From: Cryptomeria japonica
Lineage: Eukaryota > Streptophyta > Pinopsida > Cupressales > Cupressaceae
DNA length: 64,000 nucleotides
Assembly (NCBI RefSeq): GCF_030272615.1
Contig: NC_081410.1
Coordinates: forward strand, 227,760,915-227,824,914
Direction: 5' to 3'
Part shown: one piece after another, positions 1 through 9,502 of the stretch
Position numbering within the stretch: the stretch's first letter is position 1
How the letters are laid out: each line of letters starts with the position of its first letter
Translations under genes and position numbers: made by a program
The notes under the pieces: model-generated
Database searches by the model: none
The model's input: the letters and a program-made list of their open reading frames with translations, nothing else
What the model was told of the DNA's origin: nothing

Positions 1-742
1 TCCTCTATGGTGTATACTCTTACTAATGCTAATTTCTCTTGTATGCTTGACTTCAACCCATTGATTTAATAGGCTAACTTTTCTTTGTTTTCCTCTAAAT
101 GACTAGTTCAGCTCAGAATCCTATGAAACTCTTATGTATACTCCTTCACCATTCTTCCTTCTTGTTTCAAACTGTGTATTGTGTATTTTTTTTAAACAAC
201 TCTGATTCATAATCTACTAGGATAAATTGTCTTTTCATTTTCTCAACCATCCTATCCCATTTAGTGATTTTGTCTTTACCTCTTCTTTATCTTTCCACTT
301 GAACCTCCACCAAATTGAAGCATGTCATTTCAATCTTGTTTTAGAAAACCTCACTTTGTCAAGGCCTTCAACTTCTTCCAATTCAAATAATCCTCTATGT
401 TGTTTATCCAATCAATTAATTCTTCAGGATTTAGGTTTTCCAATGAATGTAGGGACTTCATTTTTCGGTCTTTTCTCTATCCTTCATAATCCAATTAGCA
501 ATGGATCATTGACAGTCATTGTTGTTGCATTTATTTCATTACTTCTTTGACTAGCAACCTCTAAAGGTTCTTCTTCTTCTTCTTCTTCTTCACTTTCAAG
601 TTCTCTTCTTCATGCAAAACCTTTTTAGATTTCTTCTTGCAATTCTTCAACCTAACTTCTCAAAGCTCTAAAATAAGCATCACAAAAAACATCTTCTTTT
701 CTTCCTCTACCTCTACCACGTGGGGTTCCTCTTGCAAACATT
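1..742 (-). pseudogene. Decayed Ty3/gypsy gag, N-terminal part, runs off the left edge
   Basis: Reading down from an ATG at 742 gives a start rich in Gly and Arg (MFARGTPRGRGRGRK), then a Glu-rich run, then a region resembling the plant gypsy capsid: a TRLKWHASIWW segment near 330, and near the left edge KEYT-EFHRI followed by LEENKEKLAY-INGLKSSIQ and a TIEE end. That order (basic N-terminus, acidic linker, WW segment, KEYTEEF, ING/GL-IQ) is typical of chromovirus-like gag. At least six in-frame stops and a frame change interrupt it, so it is a pseudogene. Zinc knuckle, protease and RT would lie left of the window. No LTR or primer-binding site was recognised on the 5' side (743 onward). The family call rests on memory of gag motifs, not on a search. 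Confidence 0.65.
568..591. repeat. (TTC)8 microsatellite inside the gag remnant
   Basis: Eight perfect TTC units. On the minus strand they encode the poly-Glu run of the gypsy gag remnant, so this is a coding triplet repeat that expanded in place. Confidence 0.9.
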
Positions 743-1585
743 TTTCTCTATACCCATAAGCTCAATCCTAGTACAAATTTCCTCTCTCTAACGAAACTAT
801 TTACACACTTAGAATTACCTATCTATAATACGATTGATGTAAGAAGGTACTAACACACACAAAACCCTCTCTAAAATCCCCACATCAACATCAATATGTT
901 AAAACAGTAGATTCCTCTTGTCATCACACTTCTCCCAATTAGGACCTTAAATAGAAAAACATTCAAAGCATCACATGGGCACTCAAAATTGGAAACCCTA
1001 TCCCTATTTTTTAGGAGTAATTTATGATGTCATCAAAATCTTATTACAACCAAGAAATCGTGCCAAAGATGGACAAATTTGAATTTTCAAACATTAAAAT
1101 TGTCTCCTACACTTTCTCCACATCAAAAATTACTAAAACATTAACTAAAGACCAAATAAAAAGAATATTTTGGCCTAAATGACGTAATTTATTTTCTCCC
1201 ACATCAACATTACCGAACCTTAGAAAAATTACAATCACTCTCTTTTTGCTTGATGAGGATTGTCATTGATCATGGATTCTCCGACATCATCTACCCACTC
1301 ATAAGCAAGTGGCCTATCCCCTGGTATCTTTTCCTCATATTTTATTTTAGGATGTTTGATGTTTACAAGTTGGTGTATAATCACTTCAAAATTTATTTCT
1401 ACCCAATAGCATTTGTTGAGAGCATACTAATGAATTTATGATTTTCGGTCTTACATACTTTACATTTAGTGGATGGAAATCTATCAACCAAGCTTGAAAA
1501 GGCACTTAATCAAAAAGGTGACAATAAATCCTTTTGAGATGTTAATGTAAAAATACATGTGGTTATTCTGGACTCTACATTGTTT
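743..1585. other. AT-rich stretch without a recognisable gene
   Basis: Lies between the gypsy gag start (minus strand) and LINE 1. It may hold the leader or LTR of the gypsy remnant, but no LTR ends, primer-binding site or target duplication can be seen. The short reading frames here show no family features. Confidence 0.6.
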
Positions 1586-3550
1586 ATGGCGAGTTCTCAT
1601 TGTGCTTTTCAGGGAAATGGTGGCAAAGGAGGAGGAAAAGGTAAGCCCCCTCCATACAACCCTAAGAAACTCTTTGTTTCGCCTAAACCTAATATGATAA
1701 AGGTTTTGAATGAAGAAAAAAAAAACTATAAAACATTGCTATCTTTTTTTCCGAAGTAGATAGTAACAAAATCCTGGCTAGAAAGTTCTTAGATGAAAGG
1801 ATAAGAAATGTATGGTGTAAAAAAATAGGCATACAAGTTTCATTTTGCCAAATGGTTTGAATGGGTTTGTTTATTTTATTTTTCAAAGATTGTAAAATAG
1901 AAGAAATTCTTACTAAAAAGCAATATTGGAATATGAGCAATTGCACTTTCAGAGCCCTAAAATGGTTTCCCAAAGCCATTAATGATGACGTTTTGGGACA
2001 GTCGTGCCCTCAATAAATAACTATCAAAAATGTTGGTCTCATAATGTGGGTACTTATCCGCCAACTTATCTCCTCTTTGGGGAAAGTGCTCAAGATGGAC
2101 AAGGCTAGGGTTTAATTTCTCTCGCACCGAGAATTGAAATGCCTAGAACTATTGAGATAAATCTTGAAGGCTCTTCTCTTTTTTGTGACATTGAAATTCT
2201 AGGAGGGGTAAATGTGTGTTACTTATGTTGTAAGCAAGTACATATAAGGAAAAAATGTTCCATTATCCTCAATAGGCCAATTAAGATTGATGTTTCTCAA
2301 AATCCTAAAGGACCACCCACGAACAATGATTTGAGCAAGCATGTCATGCCTAATAACTTAGAGGCCTCAAATTCTAGCCTCAAAACCTGAGTGGTTGGAG
2401 TTGACAATTCTCTTTCTCACAATTCTAATAAAGATTTGCCTCTAGTTAAAATAGCCACCAATGTTGATTCCTTTACGGGTGCTCTTTCTTAGGTTAATGT
2501 TGAGCAATGGATTAACTCATTCCCCACAATGCCCAGTAATCCTATCTCATTTCTTAGATTTAGCAGAATTCTGAAAATTGTTAATCTCATTTTTGTTAAT
2601 CCTAAAATGACTTTCTCATTGGGCAACCTTCCTTCTAGTGAATCCTTGGCCTCAAATTCCCTAAAGCCTCACTCCCTAATATCTTAGATTTTGTTAGCCA
2701 ATTACTTTCCCTCAATACTTCTAGGGAGGTTGACGATAACATTGTCCTTTCCTTAAAGCATTGGAAGCCCAAAAGGAAAACTCCTCAACAAATAGCGGTT
2801 GACAAGATTACGGAAAACATTGTCCTAAGAAAGGAAAAACTAAAAGAGAGTAATAAATGCTTTGAAACTATTGGGGTCTATAATGCAAATTTTAACATTC
2901 TCAAAGCTAGTAATAATTATTCCTCGAAAGCAATCAAACTTGCCATTAACCCTAAATTTGAATCACTGGATAGGAGCATAGCTCATGAAATTGAAAGAAG
3001 AAGTCAAATTTATAGGAGTTCGCGAAAGCCTAATTATTCGACATCCCACACTTTTCCTACGGTGGGTTTAAAGATAACCAATAGTTTTAAAAATCTAGTT
3101 GTTCCTAATGTAAATGAACACGACAAGGATGAAGAGACCAAAGAGCATGTTGCAGTCATTCTTGCCCCCAAGCCTGTCCAAACCACTAAACTTACGTAGC
3201 CTCCTAGTAATTGACCCATGTGGAATTTGTAAATGATTCTATTGGGCACTCTGCAATTATACCCGAGAAAGGAAATGAAATTGAACCTGTTTTGGATAGA
3301 ATTGGAGAGATTCAAAACCCTAATCATATTAACAATGTTGAAGGAATTAATGACTCTTGAGGTGGTAACCTTCTTAGACGAACAAGTAAGCCCTAATATT
3401 CATAAGGTTGAAAAATATGGTGAGATTGTTGTAGCAGCCAATAGGAGAGGACCTAGCATAGAAATTACTAAAGGAAGCAATTCCCTGGAACTAGCTTCTC
3501 CATCACCTCCACAAAGAACAATAAGGATAGACTCATCCCATTGGCAATGA
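1586..3550 (+). pseudogene. LINE 1 ORF1 remnant (DUF4283-like region plus CCHC knuckle)
   Basis: Starts MASSHCAFQGNGGKGGGKGK, an unusual Gly/Lys-rich N-terminus. After several stops comes FLDERIRNVWCKKIGIQVSF, which matches FLDDWFYNFWNIQLGFRFSF of LINE 2 ORF1. At about 2205-2260 a zinc knuckle CYLCCKQVHIRKKC (C-x2-C-x4-H-x4-C) is intact. The remainder, to about 3550, is a low-complexity tail. In L1-type plant LINEs this protein binds the transcript RNA. The frame is broken many times, so it is not functional. The start at 1586 is chosen only because homology begins there. Confidence 0.7.
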
Positions 3551-3689
3551 AAAATATAATATTGTGAAACACAAGAGGAAGAACGAGACTATGAGTCCCC
3601 ATCTACTATGTCCAAAAAGAGGGAAACTAATGATAGCCTTCCTAAATGCTTTTTGATGATGGTGATAATGGGGTGCACATAGAGAGACA

Positions 3690-5150
3690 ACAGATATCTT
3701 GATCTATGTGTCCATCACCCCTAACAGGAAATATATTGTCAAAACATTTTTGAACATGATTAAGAACAAAGATATTGTATTCTTGCAAACAATAAAGGCT
3801 ACCCAATTTGATCTTGATATTAATCTCAAGTGCATTTGGAAGGATTCACTTCAACTTTCCACCAATTACGTACAATGGAAAAAGTGGTTCTACAATCTTG
3901 ATACCTAATAAATGGGCCCAACATGCTATACAAAATGGCTTCTCTCCTTGTAATAAAGTTGTAGGGGTGGCGATAGAAAAAGATTATTTTTGATTTGGTT
4001 TGTGCTCTGTATATACCCCCAGTGATTATAGGGATAGGACAGAGCACCAAAAGTAGCTCTATAACTTTCAAGATATGTCATGGATCATAAGGAGAGACTT
4101 TAACATGGTTGAACATCAAGAGGACAAAGTTGGGGGGCAAACATGGAATGGCAAGGTAATTAAATGTACTACTAGTCTAGACTAAAATCTAGGTTGAACC
4201 TCTTCGATCCTCTTCATGATAAAAAGGAAGAATATATGGCTTTCAACAAGTTAAGAAAAGAATATGCCCTAGACCAGATAGATACTATGTCCACAAGGAT
4301 TATTTTAGTTTTAAGGCATATAAAGATGGTTGCAATCTAAAAGTATACCCTTACACTATCTGATCAACATCCTATTTAAAAAAATAACTTAATTTACAAA
4401 TATTGTAACAACTTGAAAAAAAGTAATAGTAATTTCATGCTCAACGTCAACCACCTGCGATATGAAAATTGCAAGAGTTCTATCTTCATGCCCTAGGACA
4501 TCAATAAAGGGAAGATGCACAATAGGTCTAATATCAGAAGATGGAATAGAATATTTATTAATGAAAATAATCTTCTAAACCAAAGGAAAGAAAAATGGGT
4601 TTTGAACAACAAGAGGCTAGAAGATAAGTTTAAAAAAAAGATTGAATTTTGACTTGTGTCTACAAAATAACCCTATTAACATGAAGCTAAATGAGGAATT
4701 AATAATTACAAAAATTCTTTAAGAAGTCTACGAACCAAAAAACATACAAGCTCTTCGGGTAAGGTAAAAAATGAATTGGTTAAAGAAAGGAGATAAAGGA
4801 TCTCAATTTTTTTAAATTCTTAAAAAACAAAGAATTTAAAGAAATAATTGACAAAGTGTGGGCTAAGGACAAAGTTGTACATCACCACGAAGAAATTAAA
4901 AACTTGTTCCTTGGTTTTTATAAAAGCCTCTTCACTTTGGAAGGCAATAACCCTAGTTGTCAAGAGACTATATGGTTTTGTAAGAATCTCAATCCTAAGA
5001 ATATATAGTTTAGACGAGGACATCACTCTTGAGGAGTGAGAAAAGCTATTAATGTACTAAATAATGACAAATCCCCTAAAGCGGAGGAGCTACAAATAGA
5101 ATTCTAGAATAAAAATATAGAATGGATTAGTGAAGACATGTTGCATGTTG
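3690..5150 (+). pseudogene. LINE 1 ORF2 remnant: endonuclease and linker up to the LTR insertion
   Basis: Aligns by eye to LINE 2 ORF2. F-RIHFNFPPITYNGKSGS corresponds to the SNHPRGKGG region, GFSPCNKVV to GISPCNRVV, and RRDFNMVE (about 4095) to AGDFNMVE. The Gly of the catalytic GDFN box has become Arg-rich (RRDFN). Frame breaks occur about every 100 bp. Just before the LTR insertion the frame reads IEF-NKNIEWISEDM, matching IEFYKANLEWIASDL of LINE 2, so the LTR element landed in the RT fingers. Not functional. Confidence 0.75.
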
Positions 5151-5155
5151 CATGC
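5151..5155. repeat. Target-site duplication CATGC, left copy
   Basis: CATGC immediately before the left LTR, identical to 12944-12948 after the right LTR. A 5-bp duplication is standard for Ty3/gypsy and Ty1/copia integrases. Confidence 0.95.
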
Positions 5156-6360
5156 TGTAAAGCGGAAAAATCGAACCCTAGTTGTTCTCCTCTCCCCAAC
5201 TCCAAGGAGAGAGAAGGGAGATTCACTAGGGTTGATGGTTTTCACTTAGGGGAGACTTTACATTCAAAAGAGGGGTTGAAACCCACAAGATCCAATCCCA
5301 CGCAATGCAAGATTGGATTCTATATGAGTTTCAAGGGTTAAGACAGCAAGGCTACCCTCTTTTGTAAAGAATGTAGATAGAATGATTAAGCTAGGAATAC
5401 ATAGAAAGTGAGAAAGATTCGCTTATAAACTGAGATAGGGATATAGGATGAAGCTGCGGACCTGGAATTAGCAGTAAAATGTCGAGACGGTGTTGTCCTG
5501 CAAATTTGAGCAAAAGTTGACGGGACGATGGCGCCCGGCGTGCACACGGTCCTCCGAAAAATCCGCGAAACGAAGGGGGATCTGATCATCTCTGCACAAG
5601 GATTCCAGATCTTCAATTTCAGCTGCGCACCTGCAACCTACACACAGAAAAGCGAAGACGATTGGGGGGTTAGGGATTAGGGGTTTGCCCTTAGGTCAAA
5701 CCCCGGTTTTGGAATTAACCAAGAAATGAGAAATGTTGTAAATGTAATGTAAAACAAGTACTAATACCTTGTTGTAAGGATGTTTGTATCCTTATATGCG
5801 AAGGTATAGATGTTGTTGTTTGTTGTATGTTGTATGTTGTATGTTGTAGCATGTGATCTCCTCTTCAATGGTTGAATCCTTGTCTTAAATGCAACACTTA
5901 GCCTTGAATGGAGACTTAGAATGATCAATTGCTTGAAGGAATGTTTGAATGCTTGAATGCTTGAATGCTTGAATGTTTGAGTATCGTTTCCACCTTTTTC
6001 GCCTCTTCCCAAAATGAGAGAGGAAAAGTAGTTTATATACTTGTCAATTAGGGTTGATAGACTGATTTTCCCGACCTTGGGCCGAACAGGAAATGCTATT
6101 TTCCAAATTGCAAACATAAAGACCCGAAGCCCCATAGGAGACCGGGCCCAAAATAGGGCCAGGGACCAGGGTGCTGGACGCCATGGTCCCACCTCCAGGG
6201 ACAGCAGGGTGCAAGGAGGATCAGGCCAGGGTGCTGAAAAATGCAGTTTTTGATGTCATGAACAAGTTTCGGGGTCTCCATTCAGGTTTCGTGTTGCATC
6301 GCCATCATGAAGACCCAAATGCGGTCGAAATTGCAAGTGTCGCAATTTTAGGACGCTACA
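5156..6360 (-). repeat. 3' LTR (1,205 bp) of the minus-strand LTR retrotransposon
   Basis: Same ends as the 5' LTR. It has one rather than two copies of the GC-rich hairpin (6162-6190), but extra copies of the TGTTGTA repeat (about 5820-5847) and of the GAATGCTT repeat (about 5940-5975). Roughly 98.5% identical to the other LTR outside these indels, by eye. Confidence 0.95.
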
Positions 6361-6375
6361 TTTAGCCCCCACTTT
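6361..6375 (-). other. Polypurine tract next to the 3' LTR
   Basis: Minus strand reads AAAGTGGGGGCTAAA directly before the TG of the 3' LTR. This fixes the element's orientation. Similar G5-containing tracts recur upstream (see findings). Confidence 0.85.
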
Positions 6376-7103
6376 AGCGGGAGTATAAGCGTACGCTCAT
6401 ACTTCTGGTAAAGTACAAGGAAACAATATTGAAAGACTTTCACCACGTCAAGGAGGCAAGATACACCAAGCCCCCAGTGGACTAAGGATCTTACGACTTC
6501 GATTGACAAAGTAAAAGGGAAGATCACGAGGGAGAACCATGACTGTCAGTAGTAAGGTTCCCTCACTATGAGTCATGCAAGAAAGATATCAAAAATTTTC
6601 AAGGCAAAGCTAAATTTGCCAAGAAATTTTCAAGTATCTTGAAAAGATATGAACGGGATGTATGCCCCCCTACGTTAAAGCGATCGCACACGCCTCACCG
6701 GGGGTGATTGCTTTAAGGTAGTGATACATATAAGAAATGAGAAAGGAGCACGTTATCACAAGGATTTAGCCCCCAAGTGTGAGATAAGCCCAAGGATAAT
6801 AGACACAAAACACAAAGCACAAGGTGACTTCGCTTTCCTCGGGGTCAGTATGCTGTATGATAATTCATGTATATCATATGTATGTATGCATAATTGTTCT
6901 TCATTCCCCAATCAAGGAAGGTCACCTAGAAGAAGGGAGCACATGTGTCTTTTGAGTCAACATGAGAAAGACCAAAGAGATCTCAATGCTTTGCATAGTC
7001 CTCAAGTAGACAACACTAAGGACAACAAATAGAAGAATGAGAATAACATATAGAAGAAGTAACAAAAGAAAGAGAGGAGGAGAGAATCTGCTATGCTAAT
7101 GAA
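6376..7103 (-). other. 3' non-coding region of the LTR retrotransposon
   Basis: No plausible coding sequence. It has a near-perfect palindrome at 6382-6403 (AGTAT-AGCGT/ACGCT-ATACT with one mismatched pair) and a long hairpin, 6670-6685 against 6706-6721 (14 of 16 pairs). Polypurine-tract-like G5-G6 blocks recur on the minus strand near 6474, 6665, 6771 and 7123. Confidence 0.7.
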
Positions 7104-7529
7104 CTAGTCTAGCACGTCATCTACCCCCCGATCTTGCTGATCAATGTTTCGGGAAGGCAGGGAACACGATAGAGGAGGAACATCCAACACAGCAAATGGA
7201 GCTATCACAAGATCCAAACAAGGGCTATGTTCATGTTCCAAGCCACGTTGTTCTTGTCTAGGAGCTAGGATAAGTGCTTTACAAAATTCATTAGATAAAT
7301 GGTTATCAATATCAACAAGTTCATATTCACTATCAGAAGCAAGAGAAGTAACATTTTCATCATGAATAACATTTTCATCTATATCATCATCAAGATTTAT
7401 AAAAATAGGATCTTTAACTCGCACAGGATCAAGACCATCATGCATCTTATGTTTAGGAGATTTTGGCTCAATTTCCGGCTGAGGAGAAAATGGAATAATG
7501 CTTGTTGAAGGTGTTTTTGGGGATTGCAA
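7104..7529 (-). CDS. Acidic C-terminal continuation of the protease frame after an in-frame TAG
   Basis: Same frame as the protease ORF; a single TAG at 7548-7550 separates them (a CAG to TAG change would explain it). About 140 codons, acidic in the middle (INLDDDIDENVIHDENV), with no recognised domain. This is where RT would begin in an autonomous element. Its role is unknown. It could be read through or be a broken tail. Confidence 0.6.
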   Translation of the reverse strand: MQSPKTPSTSIIPFSPQPEIEPKSPKHKMHDGLDPVRVKDPIFINLDDDIDENVIHDENVTSLASDSEYELVDIDNHLSNEFCKALILAPRQEQRGLEHEHSPCLDLVIAPFAVLDVPPLSCSLPSRNIDQQDRGVDDVLD

Positions 7530-7547
7530 AGTTTGAGAGGCAGCTGC

Positions 7548-8774
7548 CTAAGCTCTAAGACGACGCTTTCGTCGGCGTTCACGTGCAGAATGATTTCGTC
7601 TAGTCTTAGTAGGAAGTTGAGAAAATTGAGGAGGAGGAATGTTCTCATCCTTATCACTTGGGTGTTTAGGTTGTAGTCTCTTAGGCTGAACAATAGGAGA
7701 AGAGGAAGGTCTCTTCTCTCCATAAGAGGAAGGAGGAGGAACTGCTCCATATAAGGGAGGAATATTTGGTTTAGGAAGGAGACCAAGTCCATCATGACGA
7801 GGAGGGATAGGTCTACTTTTAGGAAGTTTATTAGATATAGGCATAGTCACATCCATAGGGATGAGTTGGGAATCTTCTTGAGGAAAGACATTAGTTTTAT
7901 CTTTCAAAGGAAGAACTTCCTTCTCAAGAATGATAGGAATGTCAAGTTTGGGTGTTCTAGGTTCACTTAGAGATAGGATCATATCTTTTTTCCACTTTTG
8001 ATAAGATTTGAAAAGATGATCACTTCGCGGAGGAAGAGATTGGAATTGTTTAGGCCAAAAATAATCAAGAGGAACGCTAGAAGTTCTTTCAGCTGGTTTA
8101 AAGAGACTATGATTGACAGTAACAACTTCACCATTATGGGGAAATTTCAAACACTTGTGAATAGAAGAAGCAATAGCTTTCATGGAAGATAGCCAAGGAT
8201 AGCCTAGCTTCACACGAAATTGTTCGGATGATGGAATAATAGCAAAGTCCACATCAAGGAATTTGTTATGGACCTCAATAGGTAATGTAATAGAACCAAT
8301 TGCAGGAGAAGAAAATGCATCAAATAGTTTCACAACTACATTTGTTTCGTCATAGATCACTTGATTCAATTGCAAAGTAAAAAGAAATTCTTCAGTAATG
8401 ACATTAACCATGCAAGAAGGATCAATAAGCACTCCACGGCAAGGTGTATTTTTTACTTTTGCAACTATATATAAAGGACCATCAGGTGCCCTGATAGTTT
8501 CGCTAGAATCAAAGGCTATGGAAAGTTCTTTAGAGATTTTCTGCTGCTCCACAAAGTTAATCACATTCGGAGTCATAGAAACAAGATCATCAGGTGAGAG
8601 AGAGGAATCAGTAGTATCAATCGCATTAGAGGTATGAGAAGGTAATGGATCAGTAAAAATCTGAAGATTTTGGTTAGGAGGAGCTACAGATGTATTGCCT
8701 TTATCATTCACTCCAGAAACAGAAATAGTATTATTATCAATCAAATCTTGAATTTTACCTTTAAAGCAAAACAT
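7548..8774 (-). CDS. Retropepsin-like aspartic protease frame of the LTR retrotransposon
   Basis: 408 codons. The shown Met (8774) overlaps the end of gag in another frame; translation probably enters by frameshift at about 8759. Residues about 95-210 resemble the plant gypsy protease: APDGPLYIVAKV, then GVLIDPSCMVNVITEEFL (active-site loop), then DVDFAIIPSSEQFRVKLGYPW (flap and the YPWL motif), then SSIHKCLKFPHNG. The catalytic Asp is present, but the usual D-T/S-G triad reads D-P-S, which should impair or alter activity. The C-terminal part is Pro-rich and ends in a very basic patch (ARERRRKRRLRA) before a TAG. No RT follows. Confidence 0.8.
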   Translation of the reverse strand: MFCFKGKIQDLIDNNTISVSGVNDKGNTSVAPPNQNLQIFTDPLPSHTSNAIDTTDSSLSPDDLVSMTPNVINFVEQQKISKELSIAFDSSETIRAPDGPLYIVAKVKNTPCRGVLIDPSCMVNVITEEFLFTLQLNQVIYDETNVVVKLFDAFSSPAIGSITLPIEVHNKFLDVDFAIIPSSEQFRVKLGYPWLSSMKAIASSIHKCLKFPHNGEVVTVNHSLFKPAERTSSVPLDYFWPKQFQSLPPRSDHLFKSYQKWKKDMILSLSEPRTPKLDIPIILEKEVLPLKDKTNVFPQEDSQLIPMDVTMPISNKLPKSRPIPPRHDGLGLLPKPNIPPLYGAVPPPSSYGEKRPSSSPIVQPKRLQPKHPSDKDENIPPPQFSQLPTKTRRNHSARERRRKRRLRA

Positions 8775-9502
8775 TTTTCAGTATCATGCCCAGGTTGATG
8801 ATGAAATTGACAAAAAGATTTGTTATCAAAATAGGGTGAATTAATCTTTGCAAGATCTATTTGCCTTATAGGAGGAAGAGTAAGCACATTTTGTTCCAAT
8901 AACTTATTCATAATACTATGCAATGATTCATTCAAAGGAGTAAACTTTCTTTCTTTCTTGAAAAACTTAGAAATAGGAGGCACACCTGATGCTGCATTCA
9001 CATTGTTGTTGATGATGTTTTCATTGAATTTAATGGACTCTCTGTTCGGTTTAAACTTCCCAAATGGTTGTTGACTACTATCACCCTTATCACTCGGAGT
9101 CATAGGATGTGATTGTTCCATTTGACTCACAGTCAGTTGATAATTGTGAAGAGTTGCGCACAACTGTTGGAAAGAAGTAAACTCAGAAAACAGGAGTTTT
9201 TCTCTAATGTCTTTTTGTAAATTAGAAATAAAGATTCTTTGAATATCATTGTCAGGCACTGGAAAAGAAATTTGAGCATACAAATGCTTATATCTACCAA
9301 TGAAATCAGTCACTTTTTCTTTAACACCTTGTTTACAATGCATTAAATCAATCAAAGTAACTTTAGGACTTATATTGTTTTGAAATTGTTGAATGAAAGC
9401 ATTTGCAAGTTGTTCGAAAGAAGAAATAGAATAGGAAGGCAACGAGCAATACCATTGTAGGGCTTTATCTCTTAATGTTCTAGTAAACAGTTTTGCAAGC
9501 AA
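8741..9502 (-). CDS. Gag, capsid core and zinc-knuckle-like end
   Basis: 253 codons continuing the retrotransposon gag domain: LFTRTLRDKALQWYCSLP, then FEQLANAFIQQF, then VTDFIGRYKHL and RIFISNLQKDIREKL, the standard order of plant gypsy capsids. Near the end CQFHHQPGHDTEKC is a C-x2-H-x4-H-x4-C variant of the nucleocapsid knuckle, as in other plant gag proteins of the CxxHxxxGHxTxxC type. The listed first Met is arbitrary because the domain begins in the preceding frame. The frame stops six codons after a TTTAAAG heptamer at 8759-8765, where the protease frame takes over. Confidence 0.85.
   Translation of the reverse strand: MLAKLFTRTLRDKALQWYCSLPSYSISSFEQLANAFIQQFQNNISPKVTLIDLMHCKQGVKEKVTDFIGRYKHLYAQISFPVPDNDIQRIFISNLQKDIREKLLFSEFTSFQQLCATLHNYQLTVSQMEQSHPMTPSDKGDSSQQPFGKFKPNRESIKFNENIINNNVNAASGVPPISKFFKKERKFTPLNESLHSIMNKLLEQNVLTLPPIRQIDLAKINSPYFDNKSFCQFHHQPGHDTEKCFALKVKFKI
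8759..8765 (-). promoter_or_regulatory. Candidate -1 ribosomal frameshift site T TTA AAG between gag and protease frames
   Basis: In the gag frame the codons are GCT TTA AAG, so T-TTA-AAG has the canonical X-XXY-YYZ layout. A -1 slip places the next codon at GGT, exactly the frame of the protease reading frame, joining the knuckle end (CFALK) to GKIQDLID. The gag stop comes soon after (8741-8743). I see no strong downstream stem or pseudoknot in the following 60 AT-rich bases. A plain 1-base deletion is the alternative. Confidence 0.45.

Noticed and set aside
1250-1441. A 63-codon plus-strand frame
   Set aside because: Short, AT-rich, hydrophobic by composition, no neighbour or motif support.
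9472-9502. Programmed frameshift at the first gag frame change
   Set aside because: No X-XXY-YYZ heptamer exists in the overlap, and the change falls inside the capsid domain, so a 1-base deletion is the simpler reading.
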